64,000 bases of DNA from Porifericola rhodea (lineage in GTDB: Bacteria > Bacteroidota > Bacteroidia > Cytophagales > Cyclobacteriaceae): positions 1,046,354 to 1,110,353 of the forward strand of contig NZ_CP119421.1 in NCBI RefSeq assembly GCF_030506305.1. The letters are read 5' to 3'. The notes beneath the pieces were generated by a model that was given only the letters and a program-made list of their open reading frames with translations, was not told where the DNA came from and did not search any database. Numbering within the stretch: position 1 is the first letter of the stretch; each line of letters starts with the position of its first letter. Shown one piece after another: positions 42,629 through 55,400 of this stretch. A program made the translations under genes and the position numbers.

Positions 42629-43672
42629 CTACTCCTGATTATACTCATTATTTCTTCGTGCTGCTTTTTCATTAACTGACTTTAGTATTGCCGGTACTAG
42701 ATCTGTTTCACTTTCGTAGCCACGTACCCACTCATTACCAATTCCTCCAGGTGCGGGTAAAAAACGATTTAGCAATCCCATAGCGTCGGCAAATAAGCCA
42801 GGAAAAATACCGTTTGCAGCAGTAAGCACTTTGGCCTGCAAGGGTATTATGAGTGAAGTTTCCCCGTGTTTACAAGCTGTAACTATGGCTTCAGCAGCTC
42901 TCTTTGCATTCATAGGGGTCAAAGGTTGAGAGGATACTACTTCTGCTAATGCATGTTCTTTCTCATGCTGACCTTTATGAATCATCTGGCGAACACTACC
43001 CGTACGCATCAGCCCAGGGCATACGGTAGTAATATAGATATTATATTTCTGCATTTCGGCATGCAAACTTTCGGACAAGCCAACCAATGCATGTTTGCTC
43101 GCCGTATAAGGGGCTAAGTGGGGCACAATTACTTTGCCCGCCAAGGAGGCAATGTTAACTATTCTACCCTCTTTTTTCTTTCTCATCTCGGGTAATACTG
43201 CTTCCATCAGCCGTAACGGTGCCCAGAAATGCAAGTTCATAGCCTCTTCATATTCCTGCATTTCCATTTCCTCCGCCGGGGCTATCTGAATGACTCCTGC
43301 ATTGTTAATCAATACTTCTACTGCGCCAAAACGCTTCCTGATCAGTCTAAACATATTTGTAACCTGCTCGGGATTGGTAATATCGCAGGGAATAGCATAG
43401 ACACCTTCGCTTCCGTAAGAAGCTCCTAGTTCGTCCAGATCTTTTTTAGCACTCTTGAGCTCACTTTTGTCTCTGGCACAAATTGCCAGTCTTGCTCCTT
43501 CTTTGACCAGAAGTCGTGATATCTCCAGCCCTAAACCTCTGGACCCTCCTGTTACCAGGCAAACTTTTTGGTCGATGTTGAAGCGTCGCTCTTTATGAGT
43601 AAGTAAGCGAGTAAGTGCTATAGATGTAATGCCTGCTGCTGCCCAGAAAAGTTTTCTTTGTGTGCTATTCAT
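42629..43672 (-). CDS. Short-chain dehydrogenase/reductase
   Basis: 347 residues from the ATG at 43672 (MNSTQRK); an upstream in-frame extension lacks family similarity. An N-terminal hydrophobic segment (about 8-22) may anchor it to the membrane. Cofactor motif TGGSRGLG, then NNAG, the catalytic Ser in NIASLAG and YTASK. The C-terminus is about 80 residues longer than in plain SDRs. The substrate is unknown; the group includes enzymes for lipids and sterol-like compounds. Confidence 0.85.
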   Translation of the reverse strand: MNSTQRKLFWAAAGITSIALTRLLTHKERRFNIDQKVCLVTGGSRGLGLEISRLLVKEGARLAICARDKSELKSAKKDLDELGASYGSEGVYAIPCDITNPEQVTNMFRLIRKRFGAVEVLINNAGVIQIAPAEEMEMQEYEEAMNLHFWAPLRLMEAVLPEMRKKKEGRIVNIASLAGKVIVPHLAPYTASKHALVGLSESLHAEMQKYNIYITTVCPGLMRTGSVRQMIHKGQHEKEHALAEVVSSQPLTPMNAKRAAEAIVTACKHGETSLIIPLQAKVLTAANGIFPGLFADAMGLLNRFLPAPGGIGNEWVRGYESETDLVPAILKSVNEKAARRNNEYNQE

Positions 43673-43802
43673 GTCTTTAAGTTTAAAAAATATCAGTTGT
43701 GTCTTACTGAATTTAAGCAAAAGCCCACACATTTGTTGTAAAACTTTTGCTTAAGTATGGAAAGTTTTATCTTCCACATACACAACCTATAATTATTTGA
43801 TC

Positions 43803-44678
43803 ATGAAAACAGAGAATAGAAGAAGTATGCTTAAAAAGATGGCCGGCAGCGCAGCAGCAGTGCCTTTAGCAAGCTTTAGTTTTAAAAACCTGCCCTCTAC
43901 TTTTGTTCCTCTAAAAGGTAATATTAAGCATTCCGTATGTAAGTGGTGTTACCGCGATGTACCTCTAGATGAATTTTGTGCAGCAGTTAAAAAGATGGGC
44001 ATACAGTCAGTAGAGTTGCTTGGTCCTGAAGAGTGGCCTACTTTAAACAAGCATGGTTTGGAGTGTGCGTTAGGTGCATACTGGACAGATGGTTTTGGTA
44101 TTGCTAAATGTTATAATAGAAAAGAGTATCACCAAAAGCTTTATGATTTATATGCTGAAAGTATTCCTATGGCTGCTAAAGCAGGGCTTACTCAGCTTAT
44201 CACCTTTTCAGGAAATCGTGATGGTATGGATGATGAAACAGGCATGAAAAACTGCGCAGAAGGCTTAAAAAAAATTATGCCTATTGCTGAAAAACACGGC
44301 ATCACTATCGTGATGGAACTCCTGAACAGCAAGGTAAACCATCCAGACTATATGTGTGATCATACAGAGTGGGGTGTAGAACTGTGCAAAATGGTAGGCT
44401 CCGATAATTTTAAACTGCTATATGATATCTACCATATGCAGATTATGGAGGGAGATGTTATAGCCACTATACAGAAATATCATCCATATATTTCTCATTA
44501 CCATACCGGGGGAGTACCAGGACGGGCAGAGATAGACGAAACGCAGGAGTTATATTACCCAGCTATAGTTCAGGCTATCGTAGACACAGGTTTTAATGGT
44601 TTTCTGGCCCAGGAGTTCATTCCAAAAGAAGACCCTTTGGCTTCATTGGAAGCAAGTATTCGCATATGTGATGTTTAG
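43803..44678 (+). CDS. Exported TIM-barrel isomerase (hydroxypyruvate isomerase-like)
   Basis: 291 residues from the ATG at 43803. The N-terminus RRSMLKKMAGSAAAVPLA looks like a Tat-type signal with a twin arginine. The body is a xylose isomerase-like TIM barrel with the metal-site acids in VMELLN, LLYDIYHMQ and FLAQEFIP. The region around HTGGVPGRAEIDETQELYY is shared with hydroxypyruvate isomerases. Probably acts on a small sugar acid in the periplasm. It overlaps the convergent methyltransferase by 4 bp. Confidence 0.85.
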   Translation: MKTENRRSMLKKMAGSAAAVPLASFSFKNLPSTFVPLKGNIKHSVCKWCYRDVPLDEFCAAVKKMGIQSVELLGPEEWPTLNKHGLECALGAYWTDGFGIAKCYNRKEYHQKLYDLYAESIPMAAKAGLTQLITFSGNRDGMDDETGMKNCAEGLKKIMPIAEKHGITIVMELLNSKVNHPDYMCDHTEWGVELCKMVGSDNFKLLYDIYHMQIMEGDVIATIQKYHPYISHYHTGGVPGRAEIDETQELYYPAIVQAIVDTGFNGFLAQEFIPKEDPLASLEASIRICDV

Positions 44679-45364
44679 CGTTTAACGGCTACCCAACCTC
44701 CATAGTAATATGCTTTACTGAACATTTGTGGCTTGCCAAAGCCCGCCTCCTGCAGCAGCTCATTAAATTGAACAGAGCTCAGGCGGTGGGTATCTTTCAT
44801 GACATGTTGTAAGCCTTCTTCTACCATTTCTGCGCTAATACCTTTAGCAATCATGTAGTGTTTAAAAAGAGCTTTCTGCTCCTCAAAAGTTTCTGACTGA
44901 TAAATATCCGAGATAACTAAAGGCGCCCCTGGCTGAAGCCGCTCAGCAATGTTTTTTAGTAAGGCTAATTTACCGTCATCTGTATTAGGTATAAAGTGTA
45001 GCACAAGAATAAGTGTAGCTGCATCGTATTTAGCTTGTAGAGGCAAATCGCTAACTATTCCTGTTTTAAGGTCAAGTTTAGGGTCATTTTCACGATAAGC
45101 CAGCTTCATCTGTGCCAGTTTAATCATTTGTGGAGAAGGGTCTATACCCAACACTTTCCATAAAGGCTTACGCTTTTTAATTTCCGATATCTCTTGCCCT
45201 GTACCACATCCAACAACTAATATCTTAGGGGCAATCTCTGCACTTAAATAAGTAGTAAGAATGCTAGGAATAGATTGCTGAATAAATTTATAGTTAGGCA
45301 CCCAGGTAGGAATGCTGTCATCATATTGAGTGGCACGATCACCTTCAAAAAATTCTATATGCAT
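44675..45364 (-). CDS. Class I SAM-dependent methyltransferase
   Basis: 229 residues. Motif I is ILVVGCGTGQEI, a acidic motif II follows (VLGIDPSPQMI), then motif post-I ATLILVLHFIP and a C-terminal part typical of small-molecule O-/C-methyltransferases. No signal peptide. Substrate unknown. It is convergent with the isomerase gene and divergent from the outer-membrane protein. Confidence 0.85.
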   Translation of the reverse strand: MHIEFFEGDRATQYDDSIPTWVPNYKFIQQSIPSILTTYLSAEIAPKILVVGCGTGQEISEIKKRKPLWKVLGIDPSPQMIKLAQMKLAYRENDPKLDLKTGIVSDLPLQAKYDAATLILVLHFIPNTDDGKLALLKNIAERLQPGAPLVISDIYQSETFEEQKALFKHYMIAKGISAEMVEEGLQHVMKDTHRLSSVQFNELLQEAGFGKPQMFSKAYYYGGWVAVKR

Positions 45365-45576
45365 AAGACTTCTCCGATTTGAGGCAAGTTGAGCATTCAG
45401 CTTAGATAATACAAGTTTAAAATTCTTACTTTTTAGTTATGCAACTTTTCTAAAAGTTATCGCATCATTAAGGAAAGATATGTTGATAAGTGGAGATGCC
45501 TACTTGCCAACTGCTGAGCACATACTTATTCATGAGAACATACGTTGTGCTTTCGCAGTATATTCTAGACAGGCTG

Positions 45577-45606
45577 TTTCATACTTACAAAAACTCAATA
45601 CCTTTG
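45577..45606 (+). promoter_or_regulatory. Candidate promoter of the outer-membrane protein gene
   Basis: TTTC (45577-45580), 18 bases and TACCTTTG (45599-45606): the -7 element is perfect, the -33 has one mismatch. Transcription would start near 45612, 36 bases before the ATG at 45648, and this argues against any start further upstream. Confidence 0.5.
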
Positions 45607-45647
45607 TTAAAGACAAGATGTTTAAAAACTTAACCTTACTAAATGAC

Positions 45648-46328
45648 ATGAAAAAAGTCTTATTGATATTGTCGTTAATATTTACCTTTTCATTAGTCCA
45701 GGCACAGGAGCAGAGAGGAGTTAGTAGCGCTCAACCCGATTTACCTGGTATGCTATTGTTTGATTATGGCGTTAACATACTTATGGATGCTCCAGATGAT
45801 TTTGAGATAAACACCATACGCTCTCGTAGTATTGGTTTCCACTACCTCTATCCTATTTCTCTGGGAGAATCTAAATTTTCTTTTTATCCGGGCCTTGGGG
45901 TTTCTTCACACAACTACACTTTCGAGAATAATGTAACACTTAATACTGATACACCTACCGAAATAGTAGAGTTAGATGCTGATGCTTACCCTGGTATAGA
46001 TAAAACCAAGTTTTCTGTCCACTACATTAATATACCTGCTGAGTTTCGTTTCTTCTCTGACGAAGATTATCGTGGATTTACTGCTGCTCTGGGTGGTGTG
46101 GTTGGTCGTCGTTTGCTTTCTTACTCAAAAGTTAAATTTAACGATAACGAATATGAGAAGAGTAAAAAGGATTTCAACATTAATCCCTGGAGATATGGAG
46201 CTACCGCCAGAGTTGGTTTCAGAGGAATTACTTTAACCGGTCAGTACATGTTCTCAGGAATCTTTGTAGAGGATGAAGGACCAAGCGGCAACACTTTAAC
46301 AGTTGGACTTACTGTCTCGTTGTTTTAG
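45648..46328 (+). CDS. Outer-membrane beta-barrel protein
   Basis: 226 residues from the ATG at 45648 (signal peptide MKKVLLILSLIFTFSLVQAQ). An in-frame ATG 168 bases upstream is rejected because the extension is not signal-like and spans the promoter. The mature chain alternates hydrophobic and polar residues with repeated aromatic strand ends (SFYPGLGVSSHNYTF, GYTARVGFRGITLTGQYMF-like), typical of an 8-10 strand barrel of the PorT/OmpW size. Function unknown. A bidirectional terminator follows. Confidence 0.75.
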   Translation: MKKVLLILSLIFTFSLVQAQEQRGVSSAQPDLPGMLLFDYGVNILMDAPDDFEINTIRSRSIGFHYLYPISLGESKFSFYPGLGVSSHNYTFENNVTLNTDTPTEIVELDADAYPGIDKTKFSVHYINIPAEFRFFSDEDYRGFTAALGGVVGRRLLSYSKVKFNDNEYEKSKKDFNINPWRYGATARVGFRGITLTGQYMFSGIFVEDEGPSGNTLTVGLTVSLF

Positions 46329-46338
46329 TCTTCAAAGT

Positions 46339-46374
46339 AAAAGAGGCTATCTTAAAATTAAGGTAGCCTCTTTT
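46339..46374. terminator. Bidirectional terminator between convergent genes
   Basis: A long stem: AAAAGAGGCTATCTTAA pairs with TTAAGGTAGCCTCTTTT with one T-G pair over a two-base loop. The A and T runs at its base serve both strands, for the outer-membrane protein and the giant surface protein. Confidence 0.85.
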
Positions 46375-46408
46375 ATTAGTAGCGATTTTTATTAAACGCG
46401 AGTTATTG

Positions 46409-49400
46409 TTACTTCTTAATAATTACTTTCTTCTGCAATAGCGTATTGTTTTGTTTAACACTAACAAGGTACAAACCACTAGAAAGTCTAACACTGGTTT
46501 TAAACTGGATTCCCTGCTCCAGAATATTACCCTCCACTACTTCCTTCAGATATTGCTTTCCATAAATATCTGACAGACTAACTTCAACTTGCTGCCAAGG
46601 GTCTAAATTCAGAGCACGTATCACCAACTCCTCTAACTGAGTAGGGTTAGGGTAAAGATGCAATTCTGGTTCAGACTGAACAACATTGTTTTTGAAGTTT
46701 TCCAATACTATAATATTTGAAAAATCGTATTGTCCATCATAATCTACCTGGCGTAATCGGTAATAACTTACGCCATAAAGAGGGTTCTCATCTGTAAATT
46801 TATAGTCTAACTCTTCATGACTATCTCCCGCTCCTTCAATTTTACCTAAATTAGCCCATGACTGGCCATCTTCTGAACGCTGTACCTCAAAATAATCATT
46901 GTTCTTTTCAGAAGCTGTTTTCCATTGTAGTAAGGCTTTATTATTTTTCAGCTTTACTGTAAAGTCGATAAGCTCTACAGGTAAAGGGTTAGCAGGGCTA
47001 CCTGAACCAAGTGTTACTACTTTTTCAGAAAAAGATAATAAGCTGGAACTCTGGAAGGTTTTTGTACTGGGATTATGCCCAGTTCCTCCATAATTATCCC
47101 AGTTTGAATTAGTTGGGTTCCATGCTATTACATTTAGCTCTGAATGATCTTCTGTATCCGGAGATACATCACTATTGTTATCCCATCTAAGTCCTATATT
47201 TGCAGTTACTGTACTTGTTCCCGGAGCATCATCACCAATTATCCAATGCTCTCCTCTACTTACAGTTTTGGTCGCATCAGTGTCCGCAGCATCATAAGTA
47301 CTAGTTGCTCCTGCTTCTACAGCTCCCTGATTGTAATACTGTGCGTACCATGTATGGTTAGCGGCAGGGCTAGAGTTAACATTTGTAATGCTAAGTCTTC
47401 CATACCTGCTTCCATTACCAGTAGGGAAGACGAAGTCAGAGTTGTTAAGAATTACTTTATGTACTCTACCATTCACATAAGAGCTGTTTTTTCCCCCAAC
47501 CGGAGATACTGTAGCATCCTGCTCTAATAAAAAGCTACCTCCATTGGTACGAATTATTCCGTTTGTCAGTAGAAGTTCATCAGCTATGTCAATACTTCCA
47601 CTTAAGCTCATACCTCCAGCATTGTTTACCTCCAGACGGTGAAAACGGTTCACACCGGTAAAGTTCCCAGTAAGGGTTTGCTGACTGCTTCCCATTAAGG
47701 TTACTTTAGCATTACCACTACCACCATCAAAAGTACCTCCACTGTAGGTAAAGTTACCCTGAACAGTCATCATTCCGCCAGTACCCACATTAAGGGTACC
47801 ATTAGTCAAATTCACGTTTCCTACAACATTCTGATTTCCTATACCTCCATCAAAAGAGCCGCTATTAATATTGAGATTATTGTCTATGTTCAGCTCTCCA
47901 TTATCATTTTCGTAACTTCCATTAGTTAGTATAAAATCGTTTTGCACAGTAATAACTTTGTTGTTGGCATTTGCTAATAGAGGGCCGTTAACTATTAAGT
48001 CATCACAAATTGTAACGTTGTTGCTGGGTAAAGTCCGAGAGCCCGATCCACTTAATGTAAGGCTTCTTAGTGAAGAAATACCTCCCAAAATGTCATAGTT
48101 TCCGCTTCCAGCGTATTCAAGCCCGCCTCCGCTACAATCAAAGAATTCGGTATAATAGCCAGCGGGCAGAACTGCACTGCTCGTATTACTTACTACTCTT
48201 AAAGTACCAGTCCCAGTAACCGCCCCTAAGCCATGATTGATCGTACCATTTATTTCTAGAGTAGCACCGCTTTCAATTACTGTTCTGTATATTCTGATAT
48301 CATCCTGGTCAAGATTAACAACATCCCCATTTTTGACAATAATTACTGCTCCTATCGGACCTACTCCATCAGTAATTGATGGGGCTGAGCCTACGGGTGT
48401 CCAGGTACCACTTGCAGTATAATCGCCCCCACTCCCGGTACTTTCATATGTAGGAACCTGATCAGGAATTGCATTGGGGATACCAGCAGTATAATCACCA
48501 GTGATATTTCCAGCATCAATATTACTGAAAGGGAAAGTAATAACATTTGTACTAGTATTAACATCTATCGGGCTCAATGATTTATCCCAGAAAGTATCAT
48601 TTGCATAAATTCTGGCTGGTATATAGTCACTCTCCGCATTACTACCAGTCACACTAACATCTGCCTGTGCATATGTCATATTAGCTTCACCGCTGAAGTT
48701 AGTTACATCTTCCGCTTTAATGATCCAGTGATATTGTAATACATTTTGCAAATCATCAATTTCAGGACTTTCAGTATCGTCAATAATGGTAGGGTGTCTT
48801 TCATTAGCAGGACGTACAGTAAAACTACCGGCATCACTATTTGAGATAGAGAAAACTACTGGTGTATATTTAGTTTGTCCAAGAGGAAAGATTAAATCAG
48901 TTGGTGTAGAAACGGCATTGAAAAATCTCTTTACACCATTATCTGTAAATGAGCTATTGGTTTGTATCATATTGTTTACCCCAAAACTATTTACCTCTAC
49001 GATATTCGCATCTGCGGTAATAGTTAAGAGGCTTCCGCCAATATCAAAGATGCCAGTACTTAGTCTGAGGGCATTATTGATAGTAAAGTTATAGCCATTA
49101 CCATTAGGAACAATTACATCATTAGGGTTATTAACAGTAATTTTACCAAAACTACTATTACCGTTAGTAGTTCTACTTAACTCCTGAGGACTTACTCCTG
49201 CAAATACAATACCTTCACCCCCAGTAGCATTTGGAGTAGCATGAACTGCATCATGAACCATATTACCCAACAAGGTAATAGTCTGTCCACCATCATTTAA
49301 GATACCTTCATATAAATATAAGTCATTCTCTACTGTTATATCTGTACTATTGAGGCTAAGTGTACTACTAGACTGTTTGGTAAAGTCATAGAATGTTGGA

Positions 49401-52400
49401 GAAACAGCACCACTAAGCTGTTGGGCAGAGCTACCACTAAAGATTGTATTGTTTCCGTTGGCCGTATAGATGCCATCTGTTACCAGATCTCCATTGATAG
49501 TCAAGTCCCAGGCGTTGGCATCAAAAGCTGCCCCTGTATTGATATTGAGCTCACTGTTTATGGTTAATGTACGCCCTACAATTTGTGCGACAGGACTATT
49601 GTTAGTATTAACTACGAGCTGATTTAGTGGAATCTCAGAGTTTATTGTAATCGTCTGACTTGCCGGCGTTTCTGTTCCACCCAAATTGATAATAGAACCA
49701 GCTAAGTTATAGTTGCTTGGAGCCAGCAATAGTGTGGCTACGCTAGCAGTTGTTCCGTTCTGCCTGTGGATTATAAAATCTCCTCCTGTGTGAGTAAACT
49801 CACTACCAGAATTTACAACTTCAAAGAGACCACGATCATTTAGAGGTGCTGATTGTGTTCCGATCTGCACTGTACCACCACTCTGTCTGTATTTTAATAC
49901 GCCAGTAGCATTAGTAGTTGTTCTACGTATATGTGAGCCTACATTCACCAATCCGCTGCTGACCTGAAGCACTGCGTTTCCTGAAGATGAATATTCTATA
50001 AAATTATTACCGTTATTAACGTTATCATCCATATCAAGTTCACCCCCATTAACATGTAGTAAACCATCTAAAAGAATACCTGTATTATTACCTTCTACAC
50101 TTAACACTCCCTGTCGTAAATCTATTGCTCCAGAACCAGATGAGGCCTCTAAGTTAGTCGTATTAGGTAAACGAAAACTAGTACCGTTAGCAATGTTCCA
50201 GTTTACTTGTGGATCATCAATGATTAGGGTACCATTAAGAACTTCTAAAGGAAGATGAGTAGCAGTAGCGGAAGCACCAAAGTTAGGGGCGTTGCTTCCA
50301 GAGTTATCTTCAATCGTAAATGTAGGAGTTGCACTGTTGCCTTTGTTTATCACAAGCTGATACAGTTCAACAGGCATATTATCACTATTGAAAATAGATG
50401 TATTTTCTTCTCCTTTTATTTCTAATATACAATTATCATCATTAGCCTCAGTACCGTTAAATAGATCAAAACGATTTCCCTGAGATAGCTCAATATTGCC
50501 TTTAATAATTAACCTATGAACTAAGGTCGGATTACTATTATCGTTTTCTACATTTACAGCAGATTGGTTGTCACTCAATAGTCTAAGCCTCCCATCCACT
50601 GTAACAGTTATTTCTGTATCATCTGGAAATAAGAGCTTGCCTTCTCTGTAGTTACCTAATCTGAAATCTCCCAACACGTGTAGGTCAAACCTTGGCCGTA
50701 TGGTAGCTTCTGAATCTACTCTCAATTCGTTATTGATTGTAACTGCTGTAGGGAAATACACCTCTCTATTTCCACCACCCTCAATTCTTACGTTAGGAAA
50801 TACATCTGTAATCTGTGGAATTTCAATAACACTTCCGTTTTCGCAATGAAATAAAAACCTTGCGCCTTCATCTCCATTGTTACTAAATAAGCCAAAGTCC
50901 CCATTTATAGTAGAAGGAGAACTTACATCCAGACGCACTTCTATTGTACCATCTCCATCTACTACTCCCATATCAATTGTAGAGCCTTCTTGTATGAATA
51001 GACGACTATCCCATACCCCTGCTGTTTCGCTCGCATCAATAACTACTGACGCCAAGTTGTAATTATCAGTATTCCTGTAAGCGACATGATGTCTGTTACC
51101 ACCAGAACCGCCACCAGAACCACCAAAGCCTACAATAGCAACGTCACCATCCTGAGGCCAGTCACCAGCTGCTGCGCCGGTATGTGATATTTTTGACCAT
51201 GTGTTTCCATCGCTCCATTGAGGCATACCTGTAATGTTATAGTTTGAAGATACTCTTCTACTATAAAACACTTCAGGAGCTCCTACAAACCTATTAGGTT
51301 CACCAGCTGTATAGTTGGCTTTCTCTAAAGTGAAGCCTGCAGGATTTGAATATGCATCTCTCCACTGATTATCTACATTAGGACCGTTTTGAAATATATT
51401 ATCATTAGTATTGGTATCTATATCGTCATTTGCGTCAGGAGTAGCATTTGAGCCAATTCCATTGAAAATAATGATATTCCGAGGATTGTTCCCTAATATA
51501 TCTCCTTCATTGCCAGCATCCCCTGCTTCCTTCACAGCTAATGAACCTCCATCATCTGAGCGGCTATAGCTACCACCATTTAATACTTTACCGGGCACAT
51601 AATTAGCTTCTGCGCCCACTACATCTGCTTCAGCGTATTGAAACAGCCAAGATACCTCTGGTTCTTCTCCAGAAGTCATCCCCTCAAAATCCACATTCCA
51701 ATAATATGAAAGTATATCCCCTCCAGATAAGTCGGTAGTTTGTAGTTCTCTATCAACTACTCTAACAGTAATATACTCATCGCCATCGTATGTACCTACG
51801 GTGTTAATATAGCATACCGCAGGTGTATATCTTGAAGAAGCATTTGCGTTTGTACCTATTGGGAACCACAGCCAGTCATCGCTATTATATTCTATAACTC
51901 GGTTCCCTTCAAATTGAGGGAAGTTGGTATTCGTATTTTTATCGAGTTTTAAGGAAAGACCACCATCAGAAGCATTTCCGGACATTACGATCATATCTTC
52001 TGTGCTGAAAATTCGGTTTCCACCACCAGATCGTGTCTGCCCATTAGCAAGATTAATATCAAATACATCAACTTTCAGGTTATGTGATTCAATATTTATT
52101 GTACCATGACGATATTCTAATCTTTTAATGTATACATCACTGGTAAGATAGACTATGTCTGAACCTGAGTTTACTCTGATATTTCCAAACTCAGAACCAT
52201 CAATGGTATTTAATGTAATATCACCACCACCTACTCTAAACTTTACCTGAGCGTTTTTAGGAGTAATACCATCTTCATATATAAAGCAAGTACCATTGTT
52301 GGTTATGGCACTACCATATAGCCTTATACTATATCCTACACCTGCTGTATTCTGGTCTACCTGATTAAGTACTGTTCCCTCAGTAAGTGTAAATTCATTA

Positions 52401-55400
52401 GTTACCAGAAAGATATTGTTACGCCAGGAATTAACGTTTTTACCTCCATTGGCAGCTTTAAAGTCTGAAGAGTTTTCATCGATAGGGTTTTTAGCTTCCA
52501 AGAAAAGCGTATCGCCAGGCTTATCAATTATCAAGTTGTAAAAAGGGTGCTCCCAGCGTTCAAAGGCTTGATTATTCTCTGGGTCAGTATAACCAACCAG
52601 ATTTCTTTTATAAGTAGTAATATCACCAAAGTATAATGTAGCGTTAACATTTCCGTTGAATGTAACTGTGGAGCTATTGGCATTGTCTGTTTCGCCACTC
52701 CAAATATCTAATACAGTATTATCATTGATTGTAAGGTCTCTTCCTATTGCAAGGTCGTTACAGTTTCCTCCATTACAAAGATCAAGATAAGCACCGTAAG
52801 TACCATTACTTTCTGTACGGGTGGTACCTGTTTGTAATGTTAAGTTATTCAGCACTCTTAAGTCTGGATCAATAATAGTACGAGCATCGCCACCTACTCC
52901 AGAACTACCAGTAGTAACTGCAACTCTGGCATTTGCATCTGTGCTATTAACAGAGTTGTTAATAACAAGATCATAAAAGTGAGCTCTTGATGTTAATTTA
53001 GCCAGATTTGTGTTGCTTGACTCTGCAATAATAGTACCTCCACTTACACTAACATTGATTGGGTCACTGTTAATAAAAATAAGCCCTTTGTTCGTAGCAT
53101 CTTTTACTTTAAGTGTTCCCCCTGACATGATAAAGCTGTTTCCGCCATAAGTCAACGAGAAGGTATAATAGTTACTATTTGGACTACTACTATTAGTTGG
53201 TAAGCCTAATCCTGGAAAGTCAGAATTAGGAGTAAATACGCCTACTCTTACTTCACCCCCCGACTGCTCAAAACCACCTATCTGACTGTCTCCCAGTACA
53301 GAAGTACGTAGCTGTGGTATAGCTACAGTTCCGTCAGAACATTTGAACTGACCTGTTCCCCGAGTAGTGATTCCACTATGTGATGTAACAATTAAGCGTC
53401 CTCCTGAAACTTCTACAATTCCATAAGGGACAATGGCCGCACCACCAGTTTTGGTAACCGTACCTCCGTCTACCCACAAACGAGCGTTTGAGCCTATAGA
53501 ATAATTACCAGTATTGTTAAGCGGGTTTATAATTACATTTGTACCAATTTTAGTAGTACCGTTAATGAGTGCTAAAGCATTGTTATTATCTGATTCTTCA
53601 TCAACATCCAGATCTACATTGTAGTCTACCGGTCCAGTAAGTACAAATCTACTACTATTAGAAGTTTGAAGGTCTAGAATATATGTTGGGTCAAAACCTT
53701 TATCACATACTATTCTGTAGAAGTAAGTACTATTATTAGCATCAACACGTTGATCCTGATTGTCTGCTAAAAAGTTTGCGTCTACAATTCCGTTTGTAGC
53801 TTCACTATTAGCCACCTGAGAAGTACGCTGCGAAAAATAAGCAATACCATTGTTAGTAAAATCTCCGAAAAAATTAAACTCATGGCGAGCATTAGCAGTA
53901 CCAACAGTTTGTTGAGCCCCCGGATCTATAGTATAGTCTCCATATACAGTAATATTGACTGAATTAGTAGTTGTATTGTCGTTTATCCGAAGGGTACCAA
54001 CTTTAAGTCTTAAATCTCCATTAACTGTAAAATCATTTAGTAGAGTAAGCTGATCACTCCCAGTGCTCATATCTATTAGCACATCATTAAAGCTTCTCTT
54101 CTGATTAAATTCAATATCGGTCGGGCCGTATATTTCTAAAGTTCCACCATCAGTTGCATCTACGAATCCGCTTGCTTCTCCTGAAGGGAAATTGTCTATA
54201 CCGCCACTTCCTGCCATTCGTATACGCCCGCTCCCTATAATAGTATTAAAGTTATGCCCCGAAGTATTTGCAATGTCTACTGTCCCAATGACTTCAATAC
54301 CACCAATCGTAATGTTGTTGATATCAGAAGTTACTGTACGTCCTGAGGTTATTATGACTAAATCTGCTGAAGCTGGCGTTTCTGAATCTGGGTTAACCAA
54401 AAGAGGAGAGGCACTACCATCTAATGTCCATACTTCATGATCGCTCCATAGCCCTGACTGGTAGCTATACCAGGTACGATTAGGAGAGCCCGCTACCGGA
54501 CTTTCTGTAGCATTTTTAGTGCCTAGTGTATACACACCATCAGAGAGCTCAGCATCAGCTACCCTAAATGTAATTTTACTACCAGAAACTTCTTTATCAG
54601 TATTGTCTATATTAACCTCTTCGTATTGCGTAGATCCACTGTTATAGCGAAGCAATACATAATTTTCCTTTTTATATGGATATTGTCCTCCTGCATATGC
54701 TTGATTAATATCAAAGGTAAGGGCGGCATCAAATGAGCCGGTTTTGTCAACATACCACGTTTTTGCAAATCGTTCTTCTATACCTGCCTGCAAATTTGTT
54801 GTTACTGTAGCATTGGTTGTGTTATCGTGACCTGTGATAAGAAACTCACCATTAGTATTAAGTGAGGTGTTGTATGTTGACAAGATAAAACCAGAAGAAT
54901 TAGCCTCGGCATGCTCTGTTCCTCCTTCATAACCGATACCTGCCACATCAAAATCATAGTCGCCATTTGTTCCCTGATCTCCATTATAGTAGTCATTAGC
55001 AATTGCAATGTTATACTTTGAATTAAAGTAATTTTCTACGATTATGCGCTGTGCATCATTTAAGTAAGCATCATATACAACAACTTCTGCGATATTACCA
55101 TTAAGATCCTGATTAGTCTGATACCCACCGTCAATTGCATCTTGTTCGCCACCAATAGCCAGCGTACCTCCACTAACCAGGTTTACACCAGTTTTGAAGT
55201 TAGTATTTCCAGAGATAGCTTCTTCAGTACCATTTTTGTACAGTGTAATCAGACCATCACTATTTCGCCAACTATTCATAGCAACATTCCAGCTGCCATC
55301 GTTAAATTTTGTTCCCGGATTTTTTGAACTCCCATCCAGATAAATTGAAAAGTTGTCATTATTTATCCATAGATACTCATTACTCTCTCCACTTACTGCA

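Noticed and set aside
43673-43732. Upstream extension of the SDR gene
   Set aside because: The added residues are not typical of the family; the start at 43672 gives a normal N-terminus.
45480-45647. N-terminal extension of the outer-membrane protein from the ATG at 45480
   Set aside because: It spans the best promoter (45577-45606) and would bury a clean signal peptide that starts at 45648.
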